Shown here: positions 1-11,964 of the stretch, in pieces
How the letters are laid out: the number at the start of each line of letters is the position of its first letter
Numbering within the stretch: position 1 is the first letter of the stretch
Assembly: GCA_029204225.1 (NCBI GenBank)
Contig: MU835606.1
Location: forward strand, 1 to 37,791
Reading direction: 5' to 3'
DNA: 37,791 nt
Origin: Diphasiastrum complanatum
Taxonomy: Eukaryota; Streptophyta; Lycopodiopsida; Lycopodiales; Lycopodiaceae
Position numbers and translations under genes: made by a program
The notes under the pieces: model-generated
Databases searched by the model: none
Told to the model about the DNA's origin: nothing
Seen by the model: the letters and a program-made list of their open reading frames with translations, nothing else

Positions 1-2800
1 TTTGAATTGCCAAGCTAGAATCCATCTCTCAAATTGGTGCTCAATCTGTGTGCAATCACTCATACTTTAGGAGATCATTCACATTGTTTGGGTTGTCCCC
101 ACACATGTGAAAACTTCACAGGCCCTACCCCTTGTCTCTAATGGGCTATTTCATTTGGCAAAGATTATAATCCAAGCCCTTCCTACAAAATCTAATGGTT
201 CTAATTTAGGAAGGTGCCCTTCACATTATTCATGTGATGATGATTCATGTGAGTTCCTCTAAATCTAAAACTTTAGTTAACTTGACTTTGAGACCTTAAC
301 ATTATTTTATTCTAACTAATGCCCCCAAGTCTTTTTACTCCTAGTCTACAAACTTGATAATCGTTCTCATTGGGTTGAGCCTATACATGCAAAAAGCCAT
401 TGCCCTCCCACTTATTGGCCTAACTGTACAGTGTTTTAGTGGTGGGACCCACTAAAAGTCCAATATCAAGGCCAAATTTTGTAATAGCTTTTGGCTCACA
501 AAAAAACTTGTCATTTTAAAGAAAACTCTATAATCACATTTTGCAATTTGTAGGTTATCACAACTTCTCCACCACCTATCCTCATTGTGTCCCGAAGTCA
601 TTATACTTCTCTTCATTAAGAATCCAAAGTCCACTAGCTTGATGATAGTTCAAATCATACATCATGGCATTGCCATCAAACACTTAGCTTTGCTACAAGG
701 TACATGTTGGTGATACTTTATCTAAGTTTGTTCTATACAGTACCATGCTGAAAGTCAACATCAATGAAACATCATCCTCCTTGCACCTTTCGTATTAACT
801 TCATTTTCCTTTATTATATCCACTCAATATATCCTATAATTAGTTTTGCTACTAGTTTGGAAATTGTGCCAACTACCACAAACTTGGAGCATTTTCTACA
901 ATATCTCTCTCTAGAATGGCATTAACTAAGCGAGTACCTTTCATAGAGCCCTCTAGTTTAGGTGGTCTAGCTCCTTCCAAAACAAAATCTATGTACAAGA
1001 TTCGTATTCTCCATGGAGACTCTTTTTCATAATCTATTGATTCAGACCCAAACTACGTCCATGACAACATCTACACCATGATCAGGTCTTCTAACTTATC
1101 CAAAAGGAACAATTTCATGTCCTATTTGGTATTTGGAAGGCTTGTCTTTCATGCATGACTAACTTGATCTTCCTAGTAGACAACTATGAAGGCATGCTCC
1201 CCCTAATGATCCTCTCAAATTGACTTTTACAACCATAACTCAAAGGGATGAATGAAAAGATAATGTATTCCAAACCAAGACTTTACACGTGGCAATAAAT
1301 TATCATATTATCATAACTACACCTATGCATCTCCCTTTTAACTAGTGTAAAGTTGTCGTCTCTTTATTAAGTTTTTAGTTGACTATGAGTAAAGAAGATA
1401 CTCTGACCTCAACAATGATTGAGAAAAAGAAGATTCGAGTAGTATCTTGACAAGATGTTTCAAAACCTTTAAAAATTGGTTAGCTCAAGCAATTTCACTA
1501 AAATATCATCCCAAATTATTCTGATGACGGTATCACATTCAATCATATACATCATGGTCCAATCGTGGGAAAAGAAAAACAATATCAAGTTAGATCTATG
1601 TTGCCAAAGTTCATATCCTGCATAGCGAAATTGAGTAGAATCTATAATGCATTCTTGCATTCATAATCAATGTTTGAATAGCACAAGCTTTTCAAATGCA
1701 AATCTTGGACTTCATAGCAAACCACACATCAGCCACTAGCATCATCATAGTAGACCTTGTTGAGAATTGTTAGATGCGATTAGTATCTAATGAATATACT
1801 AATCGCAATGTTCACATGGACATTAACACTTGTCAAGGGTAACCTCTAAACCAGGTCCTTGCTTTGTTTGTTTTTCTCTCCATTACCATATGATTCTATC
1901 AAAATGTGGTAATCTTTGTATGTCAATGCTACCAATAAACTTGTTAGAAGGACAAAATGACTATATAGATCACCAGCAATTGAACTACTAAACTTGATGC
2001 TTGGATATGTCCATATTCAAATGAGGTCTACCTCAGTAGTCCGAAATAGTGATTCTAATGCAATAAGTGTTTGATTATTAAATGGATGAGTATGCTTGTC
2101 CCCCTTAATGCAATTTCTGGCAACAAACCACTTGAACTTGGTCATAGAACGAACTACTAATACATGTACATGCCAATGAGAGTTGATTGGCCAATTAAGG
2201 TACTCAATTCCCTCATTAGATGACCAAAGTTCAAGTCTCACATCTCACACTTCGAAGAATCTGTCATACTAGAGAAGATTCTTTTTTGGCTAAGGAAAAA
2301 GAATCCTAAATGTAAGCTAGCACAGAATAAATGTAATAAAGACCTGCGTTTTTTCTTCATGGGGGTCCCTTGTACACACGTATAGTTAAAGAGCTCCAGA
2401 GATTGCTGCCCATACATGTATTTCTTTGTTAGCCGTAATGAAGGACTTAGAAGGTCTCAGAACAATATTTAGATTAACACCAAGGGTATAAATAAAGACC
2501 ACGCACATTATTTTTTATACATAAGTAGGAACATAAAGGAAGAATGAAGAATGTTGCCAATGATGTAATTGGTCAATCACAGGGCATTTGTCTCTTCAGA
2601 GACATCCAATAAAATTACATGGCATTTACTAGAGTAAATATTTGCAAACAAATTGTGCAATCAAATAAGAAACCTTTGGACCCTTTACACCTTACCAAGC
2701 CAAGTATTTGCCACCAACCTTTTGTTAAACTGATATTTACAAGCATATCACCCACCTGCACAAAGTTCCTGTGAACATTTCACAGCTAAACCGATTACTG
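1..2800. other. AT-rich sequence with no supported gene
   Basis: This stretch lies downstream of the ATG18/BCAS3 gene. All six frames are broken by frequent stops. The short open stretches (for example minus 2017-2241) show no domain or motif I recognise. It probably holds decayed repeats, but I could not assign a family. Confidence 0.5.
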
Positions 2801-2960
2801 GTGCAATAAAATCATCATCCTGGCCACCTTATTTTCCATTATAATTTGAATCTACCTCTGTAGTGAGTCTGTATCTTCCTATGAACTCTTTTTTATTGTA
2901 ACCAACCTGGGAGGACTCGGATGAAATGTACACGGAGGAAGCAGCACTACACAATATGAG

Positions 2961-2973
2961 AAACCCTAAACCC
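2961..2973. repeat. telobox-like AAACCCTAAACCC
   Basis: A short two-unit plant telomere-like motif lies in the 3' flank of the ATG18/BCAS3 gene. Similar motifs lie in two of its introns. On the transcribed strand it reads GGGTTTAGGGTTT. Such motifs are known plant promoter and intron elements; a role here is not shown. Confidence 0.4.
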
Positions 2974-3403
2974 TTGCATAATGTAAGCAATAAGGACTTT
3001 TCCTTCAAGTTGGGAATGCATCCTGTTGGCACAGAGCTATGACCAAAAGCAGAAATGACCCTCCAAAGCAGAAAATGACCCTCCTGTCCAAGAAACATGA
3101 CAAGGTTTGTTAAAGCACCAAATCCTCTCAGCTAAATTCAGGTATTGCATGAGACTAAAGCTTGCATATACAGGACTCCTTTACATATTACTCATAAAAC
3201 ATGCTCATATACAGTGGCATTTAATCAAACAACTCATTAAAAAGATCTAGGACAGGCATCCAGAGTCTCACCTGTTAAATATATGCTGTCAGACATACGA
3301 TATGTATCGAACCTCAATCTGTTCATGAAACAAAACTCAACTAAACGTGTTATTCATGACTAATTTGATGTATCTAGATATAATACAATAGGTTTTTCTG
3401 ACA

Positions 3404-4152
3404 TCACAAAAAACATCTAGAAAGGGTAGTGCTACCTTCGTCACACAAAGGGAACATGTTGCCTTCCCAACCATCCTGTTCCTCCAAATCCCCATCTTCA
3501 CTTGTTGTAAGCCTTGCAGAAAAGTTTGAGTTTTCCACAGCCCTTACAGCATTGGCAGCTTCAGAATCAGCATTCATGTCGATCTTATTAACAAATTTAT
3601 CAGGTTTGAGATCTGATGTACCCACACAGTGCAGTTGCCTTGATGATGAAGAACCCACATCCTGATTCAAAACTCCAGTTACGTGACTAGAGCCAGCTGA
3701 TGAATGTGTTATGTCTGCCCTTGCCTTGCCATCGTCAAGCTCAGATTTCCTGGTAGCTTGGCAACTCATCTGCTCTGACCAGCAATCAGTGCTTAGAGCT
3801 TCAGAACCTGACAAGCCATTTTTCAGTTTCTTCTGAAGGCCGAAAGAACATGCACTGGTTGTCGTTGAGTGCATAAGTGGATCACAAGGATATGACAGTT
3901 TTAAGTTCACGGAAGTATAGCCTGGATCAGTCTCTAAAAGTGAACTTGGAATAAACAAATTAGTTGCAGTAATGTTCACTTGTCCATGTGCACAGCACTT
4001 TGCTCTTGTTGAATTGTCATCAAATAAATCTGGGTTACCCAAAATCTCCTGTCTGGGCATACTGTACGCTGGTACTGAAGGCATACCATGGTGATCGTCC
4101 CTGAGAGGAGGGGATGAATCCAAAGTTCCTGCAAGATAAACCTCTGGAGAAT
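3404..4152 (-). CDS. ATG18H: ATG18/BCAS3 exon G, C-terminal tail and stop
   Basis: Acceptor GGATATGCAG then AT, completing GAT (D of DSPEVYLAGTLDSSPPL). The 248 codons show no conserved domain, being a polar, probably disordered tail. It ends with an acidic-aromatic block EEQDGWEGNMFPLCDEG, which resembles the usual C-terminus of plant ATG18g/h. The reading then continues STTLSRCFL to TGA at 3404. A donor-like GTAGCAC lies directly after CDEG (phase 1), and a possible acceptor lies near 3092, so a short extra last exon cannot be excluded. Confidence 0.8.
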
Positions 4153-7100
4153 CTGCATATCCACAATGGCAATAATTATACATTACCCTTGAAAGTATTG
4201 ACTCTTATGATCCATATCTTATATTGGGAACTGTATACTCAATGTGCAAGATTTGTTTTGCATGAGCTACACGAACAGATTAATGAGTTCATGTGCACCA
4301 TAAACTAACATATCTGATATCAAACCTATCTAAACGGAGAAACTATGAAAAAAAAAAAATTTACCCTCACAGTTCATGTCGAACCCATCTAAATTGGGAA
4401 ACTACACATTAGGAACTTTTTCATATGATTATTCCTATGCACAAGCTTAAAGAATCTACTAGACATTTCCAGTGGCAAACCTGGGTAAGGATGAAATGCA
4501 TTCATTCCAAAACTAGGCTCTCCAAGTGGACCCTCTGAACCCAGGCTGCTTCCACTGCTTGATCTTCGAATGTGGATGTTGGCAAAACTTGATTCAATCA
4601 ATGCGTCTTGCAGCTTAGCATACCCGTAGGTTAGATTTTGTAAGCTTGTGGCGTTGCCTACAGCCTCTGTAGTGTTTGTCCTACAAAACCCAAATCATGG
4701 AAGCATCTAACAAGTGTATGCCGAAAAATAATCTCTCATCCCATTAACCCAAACTTTCACCACTGACCAAATAGAAATCATTATAAAGAATGAAAGTCAA
4801 AACTTCACTCTAAATATGAACTGCAAGTAAAATCAATGAATACTCATGTTAGCTATGGACATGTAGTTCTGGTTTTGTAGTAGGGGCCTCAATGATTTCA
4901 TTTGGACCCTTTATAATTGATATTGGACTTTTTGGAAGGTTTCTCTCAAGTCCTGGAGGCTGACACCTGCATAATGCTAGTCAACACTGACACATATATA
5001 ATGGTGTGTGGTAGTTATGGAATACAATACTAGGTCCATAAAATGCATGAAGTACAAAGCATATATTCATTTGTTGGCCATGAGCCCATTTAATAAATGC
5101 ACAAGCATAAAAGAATCTTTTATGCATTTAGCATTTATATATAGGATTGGCCAAGGGCCCAACGGCAACTATTACTAATTGGTGGAGTGGGGTCCTATTT
5201 TTAGGGCAAACCCTGTAGGAGGGTGCACTCTCCTGTGACCTTATTCTGGATAAGCTTAAGCTATGGTTCCTATTGAGTATAAGTAGGGCCTAAAGAGTTA
5301 TAGAAAATTAAAAAAAAACCATATTGTTCATACAAATTTGTGGGAAAAAACCCAAGAAAAACCACTTGTTAAAGTACACATCTTAGGCATGATGGACATG
5401 GACATCTATGGCAAACCTGTGCCCAAATTTTTTTTTTGCCCCAATATGAGGGATTACAATGATGAGTCAATGGTTAATACGGGCATGCTTCTTGGTGAGG
5501 TCATAGACTTTGGGTTCATTGGGTTCACCTCTCAGTAGGCGCACCCACTATTGCTAGGCACAACTTATTTCGACAGCCTCATCCAAAATTCAAATCCACT
5601 TATCACTAAAAAAACGAGGAATGGAAACTAAACAAGCTTCTTACCCACCATTATTATTGCATCGCTTGTGTTTCACATAGCATACACATGACTAGGGGTT
5701 TTACAAAATGTCAAAATGGAAAGACTGTAAAAACTGTAACCAACGATACTAATGATCACTAAGGTCACGCTGAGATAAGAGATGACGAAGAGACTGATGA
5801 TCAGTAATAATATCAAAAGAAACACGATACAAATAATGGCGCCACTTCTTAAGAGCATGGATAACAACGAGTAGCTCTTTCTCATGAATAGAGTAACGTT
5901 GCTCGTAAGAGCGCAAACGACGAGACTCGTAAGCAATGACACACTCAAACTGACGAAGAAGAGCACCTAGACCAACAAAACTGGCATCAATCTCAAAAAT
6001 AAACCTCTAATCAAATTTTGGCAAACACAGAACGGCGGCTGAAATGATGGCATGACATAAAGCATCAAAAGCAGTCTGACACTCAGAAGTCCAAACAAAC
6101 TTATGAGACATTTCAACAAAGAATGAAGTGGGGCAGCCATAGTGGCGAAATACTTAACAAGACGACGAAGATGGATAGCCAAACCTAAAAACATACGTAC
6201 AGAATGAACGTCGACTGGAATAGGCCAATCCTCAATAACCTGGACCTTCCGAGGATCAAGACGATAACGACCATCACAAACAAGGAAACCTAAAAACTCA
6301 ATCTCAACAACAACAAAGGAACACTTTGACAATTTAGCAAACAATTGATGCTTAGCAAGTAACTAAAAGACAGATGAGAGATGCGACACACTGTGAGACA
6401 GAGGTACTAAAAACAAGAATGTTGTCAAAATAAACTACAGCACAAACACCAAGAACAGGACATAAAACATTATTCATAGCATTCTGGAACGTGGGTGGAC
6501 CATTCTGAACACCAAAGGGAAGAATACGAAACTCATACAGACCCAAGTGAGTACGAAATGCAGTCTTATGCTTATCAAAAGGATGCATCCTAATCTGATA
6601 GTATCCAGAAGGAAGGTCAATCTTGGAAAAGATAGAAGAAGTGCCAAGCTGATCAAAAAGGTCATCCATATGAGGAATAGGATATTGATTACGGATAGTA
6701 AGCTTGTTCAAGGCACGGTAGTCAATGCAAAGGCGTGTTGGTCCCATCGTTTTTAGCAACAAGAAGAACAGGGGCACCAAAGGGACTATGACTAGGTACA
6801 ATGAGGCCCTAAAGCAATATGGAGCTGAACCTCATCACGTTCGACTTTAAACATACGATATGGTGCACGAGAAGGTGGGGTGGCACCGGGAATAAGATCT
6901 ATATGGTGGTTGACATCATGTAATGGTGGCAAAGACGTAGGTTTTCTAAAAAGACAATAGAATACATATGCAATAAGTCAGAAATCACCTGAGGAAGAGG
7001 ACCCACGGCTGGTGAAAGAGAAGCATCGACTGATGTATTCTGAATGGAAAGAAGAGCTGCACCCTGAACCTTTGGCAGGCTACGCATAAACTGCTTCCCG

Positions 7101-10100
7101 GTATCCAACTGATAGTCACCCTGGGAATCAATACCAGCAAGTGAATGATGTTGACCAGCATGAGTAAAGGAAAGTCTCTGCTGAGATAGATCCACAACAA
7201 CAATACCAAGTGAGGAGTACCAGTCTGCACCAAAAATAATTTCATAGCGCTCCATATGAATGATATAGAAATCAGCCTGACCATGGCTGGGAAGCAGGAA
7301 CAGGTGTAGCACCAATCATCGTGGAAACGTAACTGCTAATAAATGAATGTGTACTGTCTGTTTCTACCAAAGCAATATACTCTCGCCCCAAGATGTGGAC
7401 ATGCAACCGAATAGAGCGAGGACCAGGATGACCAGCCCAAGTAGCATAAGCAAGCTGCGCATGGCAAGCGGCAGGAACAAGAAGCGGGTCAGCTTGCACA
7501 TCAACAGGAGATGGGTCAAGAGTATCAAGAATCTAGATGTAAATGTCAGAATCATTAGGAGTAATGGCCTCATGGTAAAAGCCAGCTGTAGTAGGGCCAG
7601 GAGTCTGACGACAGTCACGGGTCATGTGGTTCGGGCTCTTACAGCAATAACAGAGACGCTTCTGCTGAATCTCAGCGAACTCTATGGCTGAATAGCGACG
7701 AACAAAGGTGGAGCGAGGTGTAGGAGGGCGAGCAGGAACGACAGTAGTAGAAGCGGGAGCAGGAGAAGCAGCTTATAGGCGTCCCTAAACGAGGGCGGAA
7801 AAACGAGAGGAAGTGGATAACTTAGGGTCCTTATGCTGCAAGGTAGTGGCCAAGGAAAAAGCATCAGAGAGAGTAGGAGGTCGAAAAGATGACACATCAT
7901 ATCGTAAAGAACCTCGAAGTAGGGTGGAGATCACTAAAAAGGTAAGAAAGCTCAGTAAACTGGTCAATGTAAGCAATCAACTCACCAGTATGGGTAAGGC
8001 TGCGAAACAGATCACGCTGGCGAACTAGCCATTGGGGGTCAATCATAGTCATACAAAGGTCATGACAAAAAGTAGGCCATATAGACTCAGAATGGTAAAC
8101 ACACCACCAAGTCTGAGCTCGACCATCTAAATGTAATGTAGCCAACTGGACCTTCTGGGTTTCAGTCTTGGGATATAGAAGAAAATAGGTCTCTAAGTTA
8201 GAGAACCAATTCTCCAAAATATTCCCATCAGACAAGCCAGAATAAGTGGTAAGCTGGATGCGATCACGAAAATCACGAGCAAAATGTGGCTCATGTCTTC
8301 AAGGAAAAGTAGAGGGAAACTCGGTGGTACTGAGGGAAATCTAGGTGGTGGTGCGGGACACCCATAAGGATAGGCAAAGAGACTACCACCATTTGAAGAC
8401 TGACCAAACGTACTACCAAAAGCACCTCCTGAAGATGAAGAGACAGAGGTAGTAGTCGAAGTTGGTATGGGGAATAAAGGGGCTTTGCCAGGATGATGAA
8501 GGGTCTCTGGCAGTGTGGTATCCTCTCGAGACAAAACGGTCTCAAGGTTAGAAAGGACACGATCGATACGACTCTCAAGACGATCCATGCGAGCATCAAT
8601 GTGCGTAAAACGATCGTCTAAAGAGCTCTGTGGTGGATCTTCCGCTGAAGAAGTAGCCATAGGTGATAAGGAAAAGACAAAACCTGAGGCAGAGGATGTT
8701 CGTCGTCACCCCAACTTAGTCTATCTTCCAAAAACCACCGAAATGGCTCAAAAACAGCCAAAAAAGATGGACTAGGACAGCCAAATAAGGGGCTGAAAAA
8801 AAAGGATGGAAATGGGCTAAAATTGGACTGCAAATGGGCAAAAGTGAAGAGGTAAGAGGGTGCTTGAAAAGAGGCAAAAAGGCTGGGTTTTTGGGACAGC
8901 AAAATGGCAAAAATGAGGAGGGAATAGGGCACTGGAAATAGCAATAGATATGCGCCAAAAATCGCAGCAAATGGGTGCAAAAAATAGGTGCAAATGGCCG
9001 AGAGAAATAGCAGGAGATGGGCGCTGGAAATGGCAGCAAACGGGTGCTGAAAAATGGTGAAAAGGGACTGCAAAAAGTGTGCAAGGAAAGCGAAAAAGCA
9101 AGCAAAGTACTTGGGTGCCGATCCTTTGTCCAATAGTAGTGCCAACAAGATAAGGTGAAAAGCTGAAGATGATGAAGCCAATATAGGTGCCAACCAGCCA
9201 CCGAAATCCTGTCAAAACAAGCTAGAAATGGGTTGGAATGGGCGCTAAAAATTGTGAAAAATGGGTGATGAACTGGCTGAAAATGGAGGCTGGTCCTCCT
9301 CCAAACGACGACGAAAAACCAGCAAAAAAGCATATGCAAATGGGCTGAAAATGGGCGTTGTTTCTCCAAACAACACCGAAAACCTGCAAAAAGGTAGATC
9401 CGTAGGCTGCCGATGGGCGCCCTCCTGGAGAAAATCAGATCTGAAAATATGCACCAACCTTATGCCAAGGAAAGTGCTCTGCTACCAACTTACAAGGTAA
9501 GATTCACTAGCTATGCTAGAAAGCAGCACTTAGGCTAGAAAGCATGAAAGAGAGAATATTTAATAAGGCTAAAGAAAAGCAATCATCATCAACTGAATAA
9601 AAGACTACAATGCTACCATATATACCCTACCAATGAACCCCAAAGTAAGAATTCAAAAATAGAGGGAGGCAGAAGATTTGGAGAGAAATGCCCCGCCAAC
9701 AGGACCCCCACTCCAAATCAATATGACCAAGTCCTAAAAATGTGATCAAATAGGGCCCAAGGCCAATACATGAATAAAAAGGGCCCATAGGCCTGCTTAT
9801 GCTTAATAAAGGATAGCGAATGTAATGAGCCAAACAAAAATTTTAAAATCTAAAAATAAGTACGAAACACAGTTTTGTATGCTATGAAGTTATGGTCTCA
9901 GTTATGAAGGCTAGCACTAACCAGCAAAGTCATTTGAATGAAACTTGAGAAGGCAGCTAGTAAGAAGTACTACCTACTTTCTCGTAGAAATTTAGGAATA
10001 TCACATATCATCCTTACTCACGAAATGCAACGTACAGAAGGTGCATCGAGGGCAAAGGGTACCACCAAAGATTAAAAAGTACTGGTGCAAACCGGCTGAT

Positions 10101-11933
10101 TGCAATTTGGATGAAGATCTCAAAAATTGAAGTCCGCTAACATGATATGAAAATTTATCGGTGCTAAAAGTCTAGAATAATACGTGAACAAAAGAGAGAT
10201 GCAATCTTCATATAGTCCACCCACGAAGTATTAGACGACAACTACATCAAGGATAGCATGGATTATATACAAAACATCGCTACTCATGTCCTCGAAACAC
10301 AAAGGTACAAGTCACATGCATGAAGATATGTCCAAATTACTTTTCCTATATTTATACAAAAATCAACGTGCTGAGTTCATATCACTTCATTAGAGGTGAC
10401 GGGTAGACTATGTTATGATGATGGATAGCACTAAACCAATCGAATGAGATCCCTAGTTACTCATAGTTGTTAACGAAATATTGCTTGTTAGCATCTCAGC
10501 TTGCTCAAAAAGAACCAAACTAAACTAAACATGGTAGTCGATAAGCAAAATGCACCACCAAAGATTAAAAATAATAACACAAATCAGCAGGCTACAACTT
10601 GATGAAGATCCCAAATAGAAAATGCATGTCAACTGATATGACAAAACAAATATATTGATGTTAAATCTAGGATAGGGCCTAAATAAAACAAACAAGGCAC
10701 AACATCTTTCATTCTATGGAGTCACGAATAAAGTATCAAAGCATTAACTCTATGATACATAGCACAGACTATATGCTACATCCATGTTCATCTCATCAAC
10801 ACCAAGAGTAGGTGCATGCAACATGCACAAAGATACATCCACATTAGCTTTTGTACTATCTGGAGGTGAAGGGCAAACTCAGCCATGATAAAGAATAGCA
10901 CTAAAAAGCAAGGCAATCAAATGAATATATCGATGTTATGACTAGGATAACACCTGACAAAACAAAGGAGACATGCAATCTTCGAACCTATGGAGTTCAA
11001 CAATAAAGTCTGAGACCATCAACTTTATCATACACAGCGTGGACCAAATGCTATAACATCCTTACTCACATCATCAGCACCCTAGGGTATGTGCACGCCA
11101 CATGCACAAACAGATGTCTTGTTAAGGACATAAATGTACATTTAAGGACACCTAGCAGGTGGGAGCACTATTTTCCTCCAAAAGTGCTGCCTCCCTTATT
11201 ATTCAAATCAAAATTGGAGTGAATCATTGTCTACGATTCACAGCGATCGAATCACGACCCCCAATTCGTTGGGGAGTTGCAATTTGCGATTCGCTGGTAC
11301 ATTTTTTTTTTTGAAATTTAAAAAAAAAAGTGTAGCCATTAAAAATAACTAGCTCATGTGCCTCTCCAAATTGTAATAAGTACTCACCATATGGGGTAAT
11401 AGGTCCCAAACTGTGGTTGAAAGTCCTGGTAACTCCAAGTGTATCACTGTCAAGGGCACGCGAAGCTGATCCATGGTGTCAAAGAACTCTGTCTGTCGTG
11501 AAGATGTCCGGGCATTAAAATCTCCAGTGAGAAGAATATGCCCCGGCTCTGCAAATTTGATAATATCCAGCTAATCTTCTTGCCAAGACGAAAATAGCTC
11601 GGTAGATTTTGATGGAGTATAGGGGATGGGTGCCGATTCTTGAGTGGACGAAGAAGATGAGGAAGCAATAGGTTTAGGTATCCAAAGGAGGCTAGTAGTA
11701 GGAGTGGATGGCTGAGTTGGAAGACCGGCAAGCGATTTCGGAGCAGCAGAGACAACGGAGGCAGCGGCGGCGGCGAAATCGGCATCATCAGCGACTTCGG
11801 CGGCAATCCCTACCACACAAGTAGGCGCTGCCTGCGTGGCGCAGGTAGCCTGCAGCAGGGGGGAGCGGGGGAGGTTTTTTTGGGGGGGGCGTGGTAGCGA
11901 GAGAGGAGAGGACGCCCTAAGCCACCATCGCTG

Positions 11934-11964
<31 letters not shown>

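Larger units (their letters stand above)
5690..9850 (-). mobile_element. Ty3/gypsy LTR retrotransposon, truncated after RNase H
   Basis: Read on the minus strand, the order is LTR-like region (9850-9488), PBS (9487-9476), a long repetitive leader, gag with zinc knuckle, protease, RT, and RNase H ending near 5690. Integrase and a 3' LTR are absent. It lies in the same sense as the host gene. Several frameshifts and lost catalytic residues show it is dead. Confidence 0.8.

Noticed and set aside
5673-5966. Hydrophobic minus-strand open frame resembling a membrane protein
   Set aside because: It is the shifted frame of the gypsy RNase H region.
8618-9369. Long minus-strand open frames rich in Phe, Leu, Pro and Ser between the gypsy PBS and gag
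   Set aside because: They arise from the degenerate GCCCATTT repeat, overlap in all three frames and show no domain.
5690-9850. Endogenous caulimovirid (pararetrovirus) as identity of the RT element
   Set aside because: Presence of an LTR-like end, gag with a CCHC knuckle and gypsy-type RT order fits Ty3/gypsy; no movement protein or coat region is seen.
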